From positions 56,911 through 120,910 of the IMG/VR virus record IMGVR_UViG_3300031669_000003: DNA of 64,000 nucleotides. One strand, written 5' to 3'. The position numbers and the translations under genes are program-made. The notes under the pieces are model-generated. The model had not been told where the DNA came from. It did not search any database and saw nothing but the letters and a program-made list of their open reading frames with translations. Position 1 is the stretch's first letter; every line of letters begins with the position of its first letter. This stretch comes from a virus. Shown here piece after piece: positions 8,666 to 17,850 of this stretch.

Positions 8666-9672
8666 CAGATAACTCCTCCTGTCAACGATGTGAGGTCTTC
8701 CCTCGTGAGACACTTCGGATCTTTGGTCGGAACGATCGGAGCCACCATGAGTCCGGCCTTGCGGATTTTCATCACGATTCTCTCGACTCGTTTTTGACCT
8801 TCGGGATCAGGATCGAGCATCACGAACACGATCCTGGGTTGGTTACAGACGATCTTGGCCACGCGTGGTTGGTTGAGATAGAGACCGAAGAGACCTACTG
8901 AGTGAACTCCGATGGAGGCGAAGTGGGCGACATCCAGCGGTCCCTCGAGAACGAATAGGGGTTTACCCGATGCGTGGTGGAGCAGATGTTCGGCGTAGAG
9001 GAAATGACCTGCCTTGAATTTGAAGAACGTGAAGTATTTGCTTCGTGTGGTCTTCCTTTTGATCGGACGAGCCTGCGCCCCGATGCAGATAAGCTTCCCG
9101 GATACCCTCGACATCACAGGAATCAGGATGCTATCTTTGACCTCGATCTCGGTCTTGTCGTATTTCTTGATCGTGGCCTTTTCGATCCACGCGAAGTTCA
9201 TGAATCGTGCCGTCTGCTCCGGGATGCCTTTCGACGACAGAAATTCCAGAGCATGGGGAGGAAGTCCTACGGCGAGGTACTTACGAAGTTCAGATGAGTA
9301 GTTGATGATGGATAAGGGTTTGTCTTTTTTCTCCTTGGCTTCAATAGTCCCGAGTTTCTTGAGAGCCGTGTCCACCTCTCGAACCCATTCGGCCAGGTTT
9401 CTGAATCCTCCTCTATGGAGCACATTCAGATCCATCACCGCGTTGTAGAGACTGACGCGATACTGGCACATGTGGCAGCGGACAGTAGACGGTCCGGTAT
9501 CGTCTACCGATACAGTCATGGAGGGGGTGCCGTCCATCCCTCCTTCGTGCCGGTAAGGTGCCATGAGGCACGAAAGGGACAGATGGCTGTCACCGGATTC
9601 ACCGATACTTGATGTTATGATTCCGGCGTTCTGAAGAACACTTAGGACTTTCATTAAATTCGTCCTGTCCAT
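8665..9672 (-). CDS. DNA primase with TOPRIM domain
   Basis: 335 aa. Near the N-terminus Cys35 and CHMC (~78-81) suggest a reduced zinc-binding domain. The TOPRIM core is visible as VLEGPLDVA (~243) and VMLDPDPEGQ (~287), the glutamate and DxD residues that bind metal in DnaG-type primases. The protein is shorter than cellular DnaG (about 580 aa) and lacks the helicase-binding C-terminal domain. It would lay RNA primers for the family A polymerase encoded two genes downstream. It follows the ribonucleotide reductase gene immediately. Confidence 0.87.
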   Translation of the reverse strand: MDRTNLMKVLSVLQNAGIITSSIGESGDSHLSLSCLMAPYRHEGGMDGTPSMTVSVDDTGPSTVRCHMCQYRVSLYNAVMDLNVLHRGGFRNLAEWVREVDTALKKLGTIEAKEKKDKPLSIINYSSELRKYLAVGLPPHALEFLSSKGIPEQTARFMNFAWIEKATIKKYDKTEIEVKDSILIPVMSRVSGKLICIGAQARPIKRKTTRSKYFTFFKFKAGHFLYAEHLLHHASGKPLFVLEGPLDVAHFASIGVHSVGLFGLYLNQPRVAKIVCNQPRIVFVMLDPDPEGQKRVERIVMKIRKAGLMVAPIVPTKDPKCLTREDLTSLTGGVI

Positions 9673-12363
9673 CTATCCCCCACACTGTCCTTCCGAGTTG
9701 GAGCAGTAGGAACACTGCTTGCACAGCGAATTGATACGGTGCATCAGGTTCCCGCAATTACCGCACACGTCACCGAGGATCTCGTCGCTTTTCTTCGAGA
9801 TGTGGATCTCGGTGGTGTCACGGCTCTTCGGAATCTCGGTTTCGGTCTCGTCCTTCGGTATGCCGTTCATTCCGAGGACTTCCTGGCATTCCAGGTCGAA
9901 TTGGGCCAAGAGTCTGAAGACGTAGTCAGGAACGGATCTCGCGAACCGGATCTCCGGATCGTCGGTGAACCCTCTCGGATCGAAACTCTGGTCCGCGAAT
10001 TTCTCCGCGAAAACAGAGAGGGGGATTTGATGCTGGAGGCCGATCGAGATGGCCAAGGCGAAGGCATCGACCCACCCGGTTAGGGCTGATCCAGCCTTGC
10101 CGATTCTGAGAAATACTTCTCCGACCTTCTTGGTGTCCGGGTAGAACCCTACGGTTGTGTAGAGTTTGATCTGGTTGATCTTGGTCGTAATATCTTCCGC
10201 AGGCCGCCGTCTTGGCAGTCTCTTTTTCTGGGACTTCATCACCGTGGATTGAGGGGTCGAAGTGCTCGCGCCGGATATCGGTTGCGTGACCTTGGATCCA
10301 TCCCTATAGATCGTCACGGACTTGAGACCGAGTTTCCAGGCCTTGTAATAGATCTCGAGGAACTCTTCCGACTTAGCGGAACTCGGTCTTCCGATCGTCT
10401 TGGAGATCCCTCCGGAGATGAAGGGTTGGCAGGCGGCCAGCATGAGTAGATGACCGTCGGGCGAGATTGTTCTCCCCGACTTGCCATTCTGATACGAGGT
10501 GTCGAAGATAGGGAGGTGGTCCTTCTTGAGCGAGGGGCATCCGTCAATCGTGTGGTGCTCTTTGATGTACGAATGGATCGCCTCCTTATCACGGTCCGAA
10601 TATCCGAGAGTGTTGAGCGCCTTCGGTACGGAGGTGAGAGGCATGGCCATGATCCCACCGTCGGTGAGTTTCTTGTTCATGGTGAGCCAGTTGCCTGCCT
10701 CGATTCCGGTGGTCGACGCATCCATGAGGAGCGCCGTGGTTCCGGTAGGAGCCAGCAATGTAACCTGAGCGTTCCGAACCCCATACTTAGGTGTATCCCT
10801 GATGACCTCGTCCCAGACCTCCTTGGCCTTGCGGAGGATATTCGAGATCTCCTGGTTCTTCGACATGATGAGTTCCTCGAGCTTGGATTCGTGCTGCTTG
10901 AGGACTTTCATCATAGGTCTCTTGTTCTTCTCGAAGTGCTTGAATGGACCCATGATCTTCGAGATCCCGATGGATGTCTTGTACGCCATTCCGGTCATGA
11001 GGGCAGAGATCGATGATCCCCACATTCTCGCCTCGTTAGAGTCGTAGGGGAGACCGAGGGACATGACCATGCCGCCAAGATCAGTGAAGCCGAGGCCCAA
11101 GGGCCTGAACTCGATGGAGTTAGTTCTGATCTCTTCCGTGGGGTAGCCACTAATCTGGCAGATGATGTCCTGGGCGATGATGAGCATAGCGACCGCGTGG
11201 CAGAATTCTTTCTCGAAGAAAAGACCCTCCGGGAGCGAGAGGAACGAAGACAAGTTGATGGACGCGAGGTTGCACGCAGAGTTGTTTAGGAAGAGGAACT
11301 CACCGCACGGATTTGACGAGTTGATCTCTCCGCTCTTCGTGCAGGTGTTCCAGTCGTTGATTGTCGTGTGGAATTGGACTCCAGGGTCGCCGCAGAAGTG
11401 ACAGTTCTGTGCGATGGACTCCATCATCCTCTTCGCGCTCACGACCCGCGTGATCTTGTCACTGACGACGGATCGCAGGGGCCATTCCCGATCCTCAATC
11501 GCGGCCCGCATGAACTCATCCGTGAGGCCGACGCTGAGATTCGCGTTCTGGCCCGATACCGTGGCATACGCCTCTTCCGGCGTATACCCGGCGAGAACCA
11601 GCACTCTCGCTTTCCTTTCTTCATGGCTCTTGAACGAGATAAAATCGCTTCCCACCTCGAGGCCGTCGTAGACGTCGGGATGATTGCAGTCGAGCCTGTT
11701 GAACTTGGAGGCCCTTCTAAGGATTCCTCCGGACCGGATCGTGCCACCCCAGGCGTTGTACCCGCGGAAGAACGACATAGGTCCGGAGGCCCAACCTCCT
11801 CTGGATAACGGTTCTCCTGTTCCTCGAAGAGTCGAGAGGTTGACGCCAGATCCAGATCCTTTGGAGAAGATCTCGATCTCATTCGTCTGGACCCTGGCGA
11901 TGTCCTTTAGATCGTCCTTGATATCCAGAATGAAACACGCAGATCCCTGCGGATTAGGTTCCACTCCCATGTTGAAGAAGACAGGACTGTTGAAGGATGC
12001 CCTCTGGTCCATGATCATCTTCTTCAACTCGTAGTTAAATTTCCTCGAGTTGATCTTGTCTAAGTATCCCAGGGTGATGCCAGCTTCCGAGATTGGATCG
12101 ATGATCCGGTCGAGGACATGTTTCAGGGAAGACTCTCTGGATCCGGTTCCCTCGTGCCCCCTGAAGTATTTAGAGGCGAGGATGAACGCGGCTCGATCGC
12201 TCCATGAGACCGGGACTTCCACGTTTTCCTGGAGGAAGACTCCTTCCATACGGATAGTCCGCTTGGACCACTTGATCGTGTCGTACGGATGCTTGGACTT
12301 TCCGGCCTCGTCTTCTAAACAGAACATCGGCGAGATGTCCAACCTGTTTTTACTACCCCTCAT
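9673..12363 (-). CDS. nrdJ: adenosylcobalamin-dependent (class II) ribonucleotide reductase
   Basis: 896 aa, close to the usual size. Segments such as GSGSGVNLSTLRG, SSNPCGE, PTGTTALLMDASTTGIE and SVTIYRDGSKV are typical of class II/NrdJ reductases, which convert ribonucleotides to deoxyribonucleotides using B12. Toward the C-terminus a TSCPD-like stretch (KVGEVFLRIGKAGSALTGWV) is followed by a Cys-rich end (CGNCGNLMH, CKQCSYC, QCGG) that probably binds zinc or passes electrons to the active site. Class II enzymes work with or without oxygen. Start ATG 12363 has GAGGAGG 4 nt upstream. No intein is present. Confidence 0.95.
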   Translation of the reverse strand: MRGSKNRLDISPMFCLEDEAGKSKHPYDTIKWSKRTIRMEGVFLQENVEVPVSWSDRAAFILASKYFRGHEGTGSRESSLKHVLDRIIDPISEAGITLGYLDKINSRKFNYELKKMIMDQRASFNSPVFFNMGVEPNPQGSACFILDIKDDLKDIARVQTNEIEIFSKGSGSGVNLSTLRGTGEPLSRGGWASGPMSFFRGYNAWGGTIRSGGILRRASKFNRLDCNHPDVYDGLEVGSDFISFKSHEERKARVLVLAGYTPEEAYATVSGQNANLSVGLTDEFMRAAIEDREWPLRSVVSDKITRVVSAKRMMESIAQNCHFCGDPGVQFHTTINDWNTCTKSGEINSSNPCGEFLFLNNSACNLASINLSSFLSLPEGLFFEKEFCHAVAMLIIAQDIICQISGYPTEEIRTNSIEFRPLGLGFTDLGGMVMSLGLPYDSNEARMWGSSISALMTGMAYKTSIGISKIMGPFKHFEKNKRPMMKVLKQHESKLEELIMSKNQEISNILRKAKEVWDEVIRDTPKYGVRNAQVTLLAPTGTTALLMDASTTGIEAGNWLTMNKKLTDGGIMAMPLTSVPKALNTLGYSDRDKEAIHSYIKEHHTIDGCPSLKKDHLPIFDTSYQNGKSGRTISPDGHLLMLAACQPFISGGISKTIGRPSSAKSEEFLEIYYKAWKLGLKSVTIYRDGSKVTQPISGASTSTPQSTVMKSQKKRLPRRRPAEDITTKINQIKLYTTVGFYPDTKKVGEVFLRIGKAGSALTGWVDAFALAISIGLQHQIPLSVFAEKFADQSFDPRGFTDDPEIRFARSVPDYVFRLLAQFDLECQEVLGMNGIPKDETETEIPKSRDTTEIHISKKSDEILGDVCGNCGNLMHRINSLCKQCSYCSNSEGQCGG

Positions 12364-12372
12364 CGGTCCTCC

Positions 12373-13680
12373 TCATCGATCTAAATATCCCCTCTTCTTC
12401 GACCTCTTCTCAGTATTCGTCGATTCGACGTGAACCGCGATCGGAGCCCACTGCATGTCGAAGAAGTTCCAGTGGTGAAGCCAAGGCAGCTGGGGTGCTG
12501 CGTCACGACCCTTCCCGATCCGGATGATGATCTGCTTGTTAATCTTTTCCCGCTTGCGCTGGATCAGGAAGATCGTGTTGTTCGAGATGTGGTTGAACTT
12601 ATCCGTACCACCTACGGCAAGGTCATCGGAAGACCACGTTCCTATGGCGGATTTGTTGAACTGGGCGGTCAAGAACCAGTGGCGCTTCGAGGCCATGGAG
12701 ACGCGCCGAACCTCGATGAGGTTCTCGTTGATCTTCTCCCAGCCCTTCTTGTCTTCTGAGCCCTCGGGGAAGTCATAGAAGGCATCGGCCATGACAGCGT
12801 GCGCCCCGAACAGATCCGCCTGCGCCTCGACGGAGTAGACATCTGTTATCGCCTCTGGGTTCATGATCCTGAGATTGTTCCAGTAGCCGATCCTATTGGC
12901 CGCGTCCGCGAGCGTCTTCTCGAAGATGGGTTCTTGCTCCGGGAGCAGGGTTCCCTTGATCACGCGATCGAAGTTCACCGTGGACGCCATAGCGGCGAGC
13001 CTTCGCATGATCTCAGTGTCGAGCATCTCCATGGAGGCGATGACTACCTTGAATCCACAGGCCGCGGCGTAGAGACACTGGATCAGGCAGAGCCACGTCT
13101 TTCCCACGCTGGACCTGGCCACGACAGTCGTGATGTTCCCGAAGCGCCACTTGACGAAGGCGTCTATCAGAACTCGGAAATGAGGATGGATCGGGATGCC
13201 CGGCATGTTTCCGGCTTTAGTCATGAGATACTCGTTCCAGACAGGCTGGGCGAGTTCTGCCGGCGACGAGGACTTTCCAGTCGCGCCTGAATACCGAAGT
13301 TCGACCTTGCGGATCTGCTCGGCCGTCATCTTGAGCATCTTCCTGGGATCGTGGACATGTTTGTTATATTCTATGGCCGAGAACTGGATGGCGTTGGCAA
13401 GATCGGCCTCGAGGTAGCCATCGACCAACTGCTCCCAGTAGACCGACGCTTTCGAGGGACACTGGCTCGCTGCCGCAACCGTGATTCCGCCGATGTCCTC
13501 GCACATGGACTGAAGCCGCTTGACGCCCGGGAGCTGGTTATGCTTCTGGTAGAACTTGATGAGGCGGTGGAAGGCCTCGTCGTAGGGCGGCTTCAGGATG
13601 CTTGGATCGAATCCGTTCTGGTACAACTCCCAGAGTTCTCCATCGATCGCCTTCCTGAGGAGTTTCGATTCGATTAACAT
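12373..13680 (-). CDS. DnaB-like replicative helicase
   Basis: 435 aa. Residues ~170-430 form a RecA-type ATPase: Walker A ARSSVGKT (188-195), walker-B-like VMADAFYDFP, and a late KIIIRIGKGRD stretch. The N-terminal ~90 residues resemble the helical DnaB N domain. It should unwind the fork as a hexamer on the lagging strand ahead of the polymerase. Codons 108-118 (HVHDPRKMLKM) are the segment matched in diverged form by spacer 5 of the CRISPR array at 46264-46295. The stop is 10 nt before the reductase start. Confidence 0.87.
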   Translation of the reverse strand: MLIESKLLRKAIDGELWELYQNGFDPSILKPPYDEAFHRLIKFYQKHNQLPGVKRLQSMCEDIGGITVAAASQCPSKASVYWEQLVDGYLEADLANAIQFSAIEYNKHVHDPRKMLKMTAEQIRKVELRYSGATGKSSSPAELAQPVWNEYLMTKAGNMPGIPIHPHFRVLIDAFVKWRFGNITTVVARSSVGKTWLCLIQCLYAAACGFKVVIASMEMLDTEIMRRLAAMASTVNFDRVIKGTLLPEQEPIFEKTLADAANRIGYWNNLRIMNPEAITDVYSVEAQADLFGAHAVMADAFYDFPEGSEDKKGWEKINENLIEVRRVSMASKRHWFLTAQFNKSAIGTWSSDDLAVGGTDKFNHISNNTIFLIQRKREKINKQIIIRIGKGRDAAPQLPWLHHWNFFDMQWAPIAVHVESTNTEKRSKKRGYLDR

Positions 13681-14177
13681 TTAGGCTTCTCCACACGCCC
13701 TTTATAGGCGTCGATCGTCATATGGAAGTCCTTGGTCCTCTTGTCTCCGAACAGGATCGTGACCTTCGGATGCCTGAGCGCCCTGACCGCGATCTCACGG
13801 TCGAGTTCCTTGATCGTAATCGCTTCCATGCCGTCGATGTAGCAGATGCCCATGACATCAGTCGTCCAGATCAGGTCGCTGAATGACATCTCGCCCGGTT
13901 CGTGCCATGCCCCCGTCCGAAGCCAGGTCAGGACCTGAGAGCCCGGCAAGCAGTCCACCATGTCCGCATGATGGGCGAGGGCGGCGAGAACGTCTGCGAC
14001 GACGCTTTCTCTTTTTTGTGGAATGAGGATCAGGCGTCCCTTTAGGAGGTCTTCGTTCGGAGTCTTCTTCTCCTGCACCTTCTCCAGGACGGTTTCCGCG
14101 ATACCAATCGGATATATCCACTCTGCCAACCATTCCACCACGTTCCGGCTTTTGTGGATCGGGTCCCTCCAGATCAT
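13674..14177 (-). CDS. hypothetical protein upstream of helicase, possible helicase accessory factor
   Basis: 167 aa. ATG 14177 is preceded by AAGGAGG at 6-nt spacing, a strong site. No catalytic motif is obvious; DVMGICYIDGMEAI looks like a buried strand followed by an acidic turn. The last codons overlap the helicase start. Genes in this place often encode helicase loaders in phages (family knowledge), but nothing in this sequence proves it. The first ~320 nt are also covered by the preceding gene in another frame. Confidence 0.75.
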   Translation of the reverse strand: MIWRDPIHKSRNVVEWLAEWIYPIGIAETVLEKVQEKKTPNEDLLKGRLILIPQKRESVVADVLAALAHHADMVDCLPGSQVLTWLRTGAWHEPGEMSFSDLIWTTDVMGICYIDGMEAITIKELDREIAVRALRHPKVTILFGDKRTKDFHMTIDAYKGRVEKPKC

Positions 14178-14358
14178 TACGAACCTCCTTGATTTCCTTT
14201 TTCAGTTCACGGAGTAGCGTTTCAATCCGAGAGACGGAGGTCAGGAGGTCGGCCGGAACCGGCCTCCCTTCCTCCTCTCTTCGGCGGATTTCAGCCTTCA
14301 AAGAGGCCCAGTAGGCTGATGCGTGGATGATCGAAGAATGGTCGTCGTCTATTCGCAT
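13858..14358 (-). CDS. overlapping frame: short helical protein with Arg-rich tail
   Basis: The frame opens at ATG 14358 inside the last codons of the RNase H gene. Its first ~60 residues (SLKAEIRRREEEGRPVPADLL, then LLRELKKEIKEV) look like a genuine helical protein. From 14177 on it runs for 320 nt in a different frame over the next gene and becomes Arg/Gly/Pro-rich (KKRKRRRRRSRRPR), as expected of a shadow frame. The N-terminal part is probably real; whether the long tail is made, or a frameshift intervenes, is unknown. Confidence 0.5.
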   Translation of the reverse strand: MRIDDDHSSIIHASAYWASLKAEIRRREEEGRPVPADLLTSVSRIETLLRELKKEIKEVRNDLEGPDPQKPERGGMVGRVDISDWYRGNRPGEGAGEEDSERRPPKGTPDPHSTKKRKRRRRRSRRPRPSCGHGGLLAGLSGPDLASDGGMARTGRDVIQRPDLDD

Positions 14359-15050
14359 CTCGGACCAATCAGTTGGGTACTATCTTGAAGATCGACGTAG
14401 ACGGATTTCCGCTCACACACAGCCCATGATCTCGTCTTGATGAGACGGAATGCGTCCGGCCATTTCTTCTTGTTGGCCCTGTTCCCATTCACGCACGGGA
14501 AGAATTTGCATAGAGAACACCCGAGAGGGATGTTACCGATGGGGACGTCCTTGTCGATTGCGACTCCATTCTTCCATGTCTGGCTGCATGCGTAATCCAC
14601 CAGCTCGTTGAAGAAGTACCCTTGGTGTCCACGTACGTGCCGACCTACCACGGTCACGGAGTTCTCGAGGAGCGCCCGTTTAATCATTACGATTAGGTCT
14701 TCGTTCTTCTTCATGCCCCACTTGCTGTTAAACAAGATGTTCAGGGCGTACTCGGAGTCTGACCAGGCCGGGATGATGCGCTTCTCCCCGTCGTTGAAAA
14801 ACAGGACTGAGGCGCTGGCCAGGATGTTGAATGCGGTCAACTCCATTCTGGAGTTCGTGACGCTTGAGTAACCTTCCGCGTACTCGGTGCAGACCCGGAT
14901 CCTGTCGAGCATCGGTATGGAGTCCTGGACTCGTGTCGTTACGAATGCAACCCCCGCGGATCCTTTAGAGAATACGCTCGCATTGTTGACGTTCACGGAT
15001 CCGTCGAGGAACGCGATGATCTTAGGAACGGTCGGCAACGAGGTCGACAT
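14349..15050 (-). CDS. rnhA: ribonuclease HI
   Basis: 233 aa. The RNase HI catalytic set is visible: Asp16 in AFLDGSV, Glu70 in NSRMELTA, Asp98 in WSDSEY, His142 in VRGHQG and Asp152 in NELVD. It would remove RNA primers or RNA-DNA hybrids during replication. The C-terminal ~75 residues (CSLCKFFPC) are an extra Cys-containing extension absent from E. coli RNase HI (155 aa). The start overlaps the previous gene by 29 nt. Confidence 0.9.
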   Translation of the reverse strand: MSTSLPTVPKIIAFLDGSVNVNNASVFSKGSAGVAFVTTRVQDSIPMLDRIRVCTEYAEGYSSVTNSRMELTAFNILASASVLFFNDGEKRIIPAWSDSEYALNILFNSKWGMKKNEDLIVMIKRALLENSVTVVGRHVRGHQGYFFNELVDYACSQTWKNGVAIDKDVPIGNIPLGCSLCKFFPCVNGNRANKKKWPDAFRLIKTRSWAVCERKSVYVDLQDSTQLIGPRCE

Positions 15051-16032
15051 ACTGCTCCTCCGGCTTGCTCACGAATTCAGCCCTCTCCTCACCCCACACG
15101 ACCTTCCCCTCGTCGATGCGGATGTCGAAGATTCTGGAGACCTTCACGATCTGGAGCTCATCGTCCAGGTACATCGTGGACAGCGAGACTCTGGAGATAT
15201 GCTGATCCTTCGAAGGCTGGGTCTCGAGTATCCAGATAACCTCAGGCTTGATCGAATCCGCGTACTCACGAATCCTCTTCCACCGCTCAGAGTTCGGAAC
15301 CTGGATGTTGACCATGTGGACGTTAACGTCGTCCATCATGAGAAGGGTCTTGTGTGGTCTGGGGGTCTTCTCCAGGAACTCAGCCACGGCCGTCTCTGTT
15401 CTCGGTCTGATAGAGCCGCCTTCGATGAAGCCGTGGACGATGATCGGCTGAAACTTCATCTTCTCGTTGAGTCTGGTGTCGATGATGGAATCTGTTCTCT
15501 CCTTCGCGAACTTGAACGAAAGTTCCCGAACGTGGGCCATCTCGTTCATGTTGAGGAGGGCCAGGACGGCGGATGGCGTGTAGTTGAGAGACTCGTTGGT
15601 GAGGGGCCGCACGGTGAGCTGCGAGATGTCGTCATCCAGCTTGAGAGGAAGGTTACCGCCGATCCTCGCGGAGTACCGATTGAGGAGCCTGTTCAGCAGG
15701 TACTTCATCTCCGCGCTCAGCATCTTGAAGGCGTGAGCTGCGGGACGGATCTCGGGATCGAGGCCTCTTCCGGCCGGATGACAGCGGTCGACGAGGTACT
15801 GGCGCAGTTCGATGATCGTGAGGTTGATGTTTTTGATCTTGGCGAGGACCGTGATCTCCTCCTCGTTGAGTTCGACCACATCCCCCACCGTGAAGGCCTT
15901 GCCTCCGACGATGAAGTTATCGCCGTCGACGTACTGCGTGAGAACGTCGTTCTCGGACTTTAGGAACTCCAGTTCCTTGTTGAAGTTCATCAAGAGATTC
16001 TGGATGATCGGGTTCGATTGCGGGTCACTCAT
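15022..16032 (-). CDS. hypothetical protein in replication operon
   Basis: 336 aa, no recognised family. The N-terminus is helical and acidic (FNKELEFLKSENDVLTQY), followed by mixed alpha/beta segments such as HKTLLMMDDVNVHMVNIQV and KPEVIWILETQ. It overlaps the initiator gene upstream by 8 nt and RNase H downstream by 29 nt, so it is made with the replication proteins. Function cannot be assigned from sequence. Confidence 0.8.
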   Translation of the reverse strand: MSDPQSNPIIQNLLMNFNKELEFLKSENDVLTQYVDGDNFIVGGKAFTVGDVVELNEEEITVLAKIKNINLTIIELRQYLVDRCHPAGRGLDPEIRPAAHAFKMLSAEMKYLLNRLLNRYSARIGGNLPLKLDDDISQLTVRPLTNESLNYTPSAVLALLNMNEMAHVRELSFKFAKERTDSIIDTRLNEKMKFQPIIVHGFIEGGSIRPRTETAVAEFLEKTPRPHKTLLMMDDVNVHMVNIQVPNSERWKRIREYADSIKPEVIWILETQPSKDQHISRVSLSTMYLDDELQIVKVSRIFDIRIDEGKVVWGEERAEFVSKPEEQYVDLVADRS

Positions 16033-17104
16033 GGTTCTCCTTCCTCTCGAACAAATGGTCCAGGTTGTCTACCTCGGGAATCTCCTGCTCGGGGAGTTCG
16101 TTGTCCGTGTCCTTGAGCTGATCGAAGGTCGCTCGGGCCTCGTCGTACCCGGTGATCCGGATGACCCGGTCGATGTGTTTCCGGATCATGTAGACCGAGA
16201 GCTTCCCGTTCCACGAGATGGCCTCCTCGGCGTCTTGATTCCATCGCTGGGCCACGATGAGGAGGATCTTCGCGAAGGCTGTCTTGGAGACTCCTCTGGA
16301 CTCGGCCGCGGCAAGAGTATCGTTCATGGCCTTGGCGTAGCGAGGCGGAACGGAGGTCGGGGAGTTGAGGAACTCGACGTCGTCGCCGGATTTGATGTCG
16401 AATTGGCCACAGAGAAGGTGTAGGTAGTAGAAGAAGGCTTTACCTCCCCATTTTTCGGCGTTACGGGCGCTGATCCCGTGTGACGTTCGTTGCCGTTTCA
16501 GGGCCTGTTTCTCGATAGCTTTCTCGGATCGTTTCCCGGCGTCCTCAGCACACTGTTCCAAGGTCTTCCGTGGGCCTTTTCTCACGGCCTCTCCCTTCGT
16601 CTGACTCGCCGGAGTTTGCTCCGGCGATATGGATGTTTCTTGGATCTGTTTCATTGGATCTGTTTCTGTTAGCCAAAAAAGCTCACCCCCCACGCCAATT
16701 TGGCTCACCCCCCACGCCAAATTTGCGCACCCCCCGAAGCCAGGGGAGATTCGACTCGGGTCAAGGGGGAGCACATTTACGGCGCTGAGACGAACCGGAA
16801 TGGTCTTGGGAAGGCCATTATCGTCGACCCATCGGCGAACCAGGCCGTTATCCACGAGTTCCTTGATGTATCTCGATACGGACCGTCGACATATACCAAG
16901 TTCGTTCGCTATGGAGACGTTGGTGTACCAGATGGGTCTGGTCTTGTTGGGCCATCCTGAGGCGAAGATGATGAAGGCGTACAGCAGGCGTGCGCCTGGG
17001 GTTAGGGCCTTAGCCGTTATGATATCTATTGGAAAACGACTGAACCTTATCTCGGGCGAGTCCGGCAAACAAGCGGACTCGCGCCGTTTTGCGAGCTCCA
17101 TCAT
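16025..17104 (-). CDS. winged-helix replication-initiator-like protein
   Basis: 359 aa. Residues ~58-100 (TNVSIANELGICRRSVSRYI, KELVDNGLVRR) form a helix-turn-helix/winged helix as in phage replication organisers and initiators. Residues ~120-141 are encoded by three 22-bp DNA repeats, and a basic linker (~160-215) separates a helical C-terminal domain rich in W/Y (KTAFAKILLIVAQRWNQ). The layout of DNA-binding N-domain, repeats in the gene and partner-binding C-domain parallels lambda O. A perfect 9-bp stem lies in the first codons (17058-17084), possibly affecting translation. The initiator role is inference from motif and context. Confidence 0.65.
   Translation of the reverse strand: MMELAKRRESACLPDSPEIRFSRFPIDIITAKALTPGARLLYAFIIFASGWPNKTRPIWYTNVSIANELGICRRSVSRYIKELVDNGLVRRWVDDNGLPKTIPVRLSAVNVLPLDPSRISPGFGGCANLAWGVSQIGVGGELFWLTETDPMKQIQETSISPEQTPASQTKGEAVRKGPRKTLEQCAEDAGKRSEKAIEKQALKRQRTSHGISARNAEKWGGKAFFYYLHLLCGQFDIKSGDDVEFLNSPTSVPPRYAKAMNDTLAAAESRGVSKTAFAKILLIVAQRWNQDAEEAISWNGKLSVYMIRKHIDRVIRITGYDEARATFDQLKDTDNELPEQEIPEVDNLDHLFERKENHE
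16640..16666. repeat. two 13-bp direct repeats in a T-rich stretch beside the iterons
   Basis: TTGGATCTGTTTC occurs at 16640-16652 and again at 16654-16666, followed by AGCCAAAAAA up to the first 22-bp repeat. The stretch is richer in A/T than its surroundings, as expected of a duplex-unwinding element next to initiator sites; this role is inference. Confidence 0.5.
16681..16746. repeat. three tandem 22-bp direct repeats (iteron-like), candidate origin
   Basis: Units begin at 16681, 16703 and 16725. Units 1 and 2 share GCTCACCCCCCACGCCAA; unit 3 is degenerate (GCGCACCCCCCGAAGCCA). Because 22 is not a multiple of three, each unit is read in a different frame and the encoded peptide does not repeat, so conservation acts on DNA. 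Location inside a winged-helix gene recalls the lambda origin within gene O. Confidence 0.65.
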
Positions 17105-17189
17105 TCCTCCTGTTATTCCGGCAGTTCTTTGCGGCGTTGCACCGCAGAGGCAAGTGAAATTGTATCGCTGGATGGGAACTCGTCAAGGC

Positions 17190-17849
17190 TTATTTGAAGA
17201 AGATCTCTACGTCCTCGTTGAAGATGGTGAGATGGTTGCTCGCGGTGGACACCGACACCGTGCTTCCTTTGATGATAAGAAGGTTCTGGGCAATGACGTC
17301 GGATAGCACGCTGGCGCATCTGGAAGTGCGCGATGGCTTCGATGCCGTGGAGATCTCGATCTTGATTTCTTTCTTGACGAGGCTGATCTTGAAGATGGTG
17401 TACTTCATCGATCCGGATCTGTTCTTGATCGTTCTCGGGATCAGATCCATGATGCAACTTTGCATTATCGTCGTCGACATGGTCTGGTTGTGGATCGTGG
17501 ACCGCTTCTTGTATGGATCGAGGGTCCTCGATCCGGTCTTCTCGGTACGTTTCCCGGGATTGAAGAAGTCCTTGTGCCACCTACGTACCGCATGCTCGTC
17601 CTCCGTGACGAAGCAATCGGGGACGACCGATGGGTAGATCTTGTTCTTGAAGAGGCTGCGCATGGCCTGACTCATCTCCCGTGTGCTCGAGTATGACGTC
17701 TTGGATCTCTCGGGCATGAACCTGAACATCAGGATGCGGAGATACTTTTCAACTTCGATGGAGAAGTTGTTCGGAAGCACGCAGCCGGCCTCTTTGAGAG
17801 TTTTCTTCAGCAGGGGCACGTCGACCGCTTCGATGAGATCCTTCGCCAT
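17190..17849 (-). CDS. hypothetical protein
   Basis: 219 aa; ATG 17849 has AAGGAGTG upstream. Basic and Ser/Thr-rich (STIHNQTMSTTIMQSCIMDL), no recognised domain. It is separated from the initiator gene by 85 nt that contain a short TGCGG/CCGCA hairpin. It begins 2 nt after the stop of the 393-aa gene upstream. Confidence 0.75.
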   Translation of the reverse strand: MAKDLIEAVDVPLLKKTLKEAGCVLPNNFSIEVEKYLRILMFRFMPERSKTSYSSTREMSQAMRSLFKNKIYPSVVPDCFVTEDEHAVRRWHKDFFNPGKRTEKTGSRTLDPYKKRSTIHNQTMSTTIMQSCIMDLIPRTIKNRSGSMKYTIFKISLVKKEIKIEISTASKPSRTSRCASVLSDVIAQNLLIIKGSTVSVSTASNHLTIFNEDVEIFFK

Positions 17850-17850
17850 C

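Noticed and set aside
7130-8797. 555-codon open frame on the plus strand
   Set aside because: It lies antisense to the Q/P/G-rich gene and primase end; Leu/Arg/Gly bias and no ribosome binding site show it is a shadow of the repeats.
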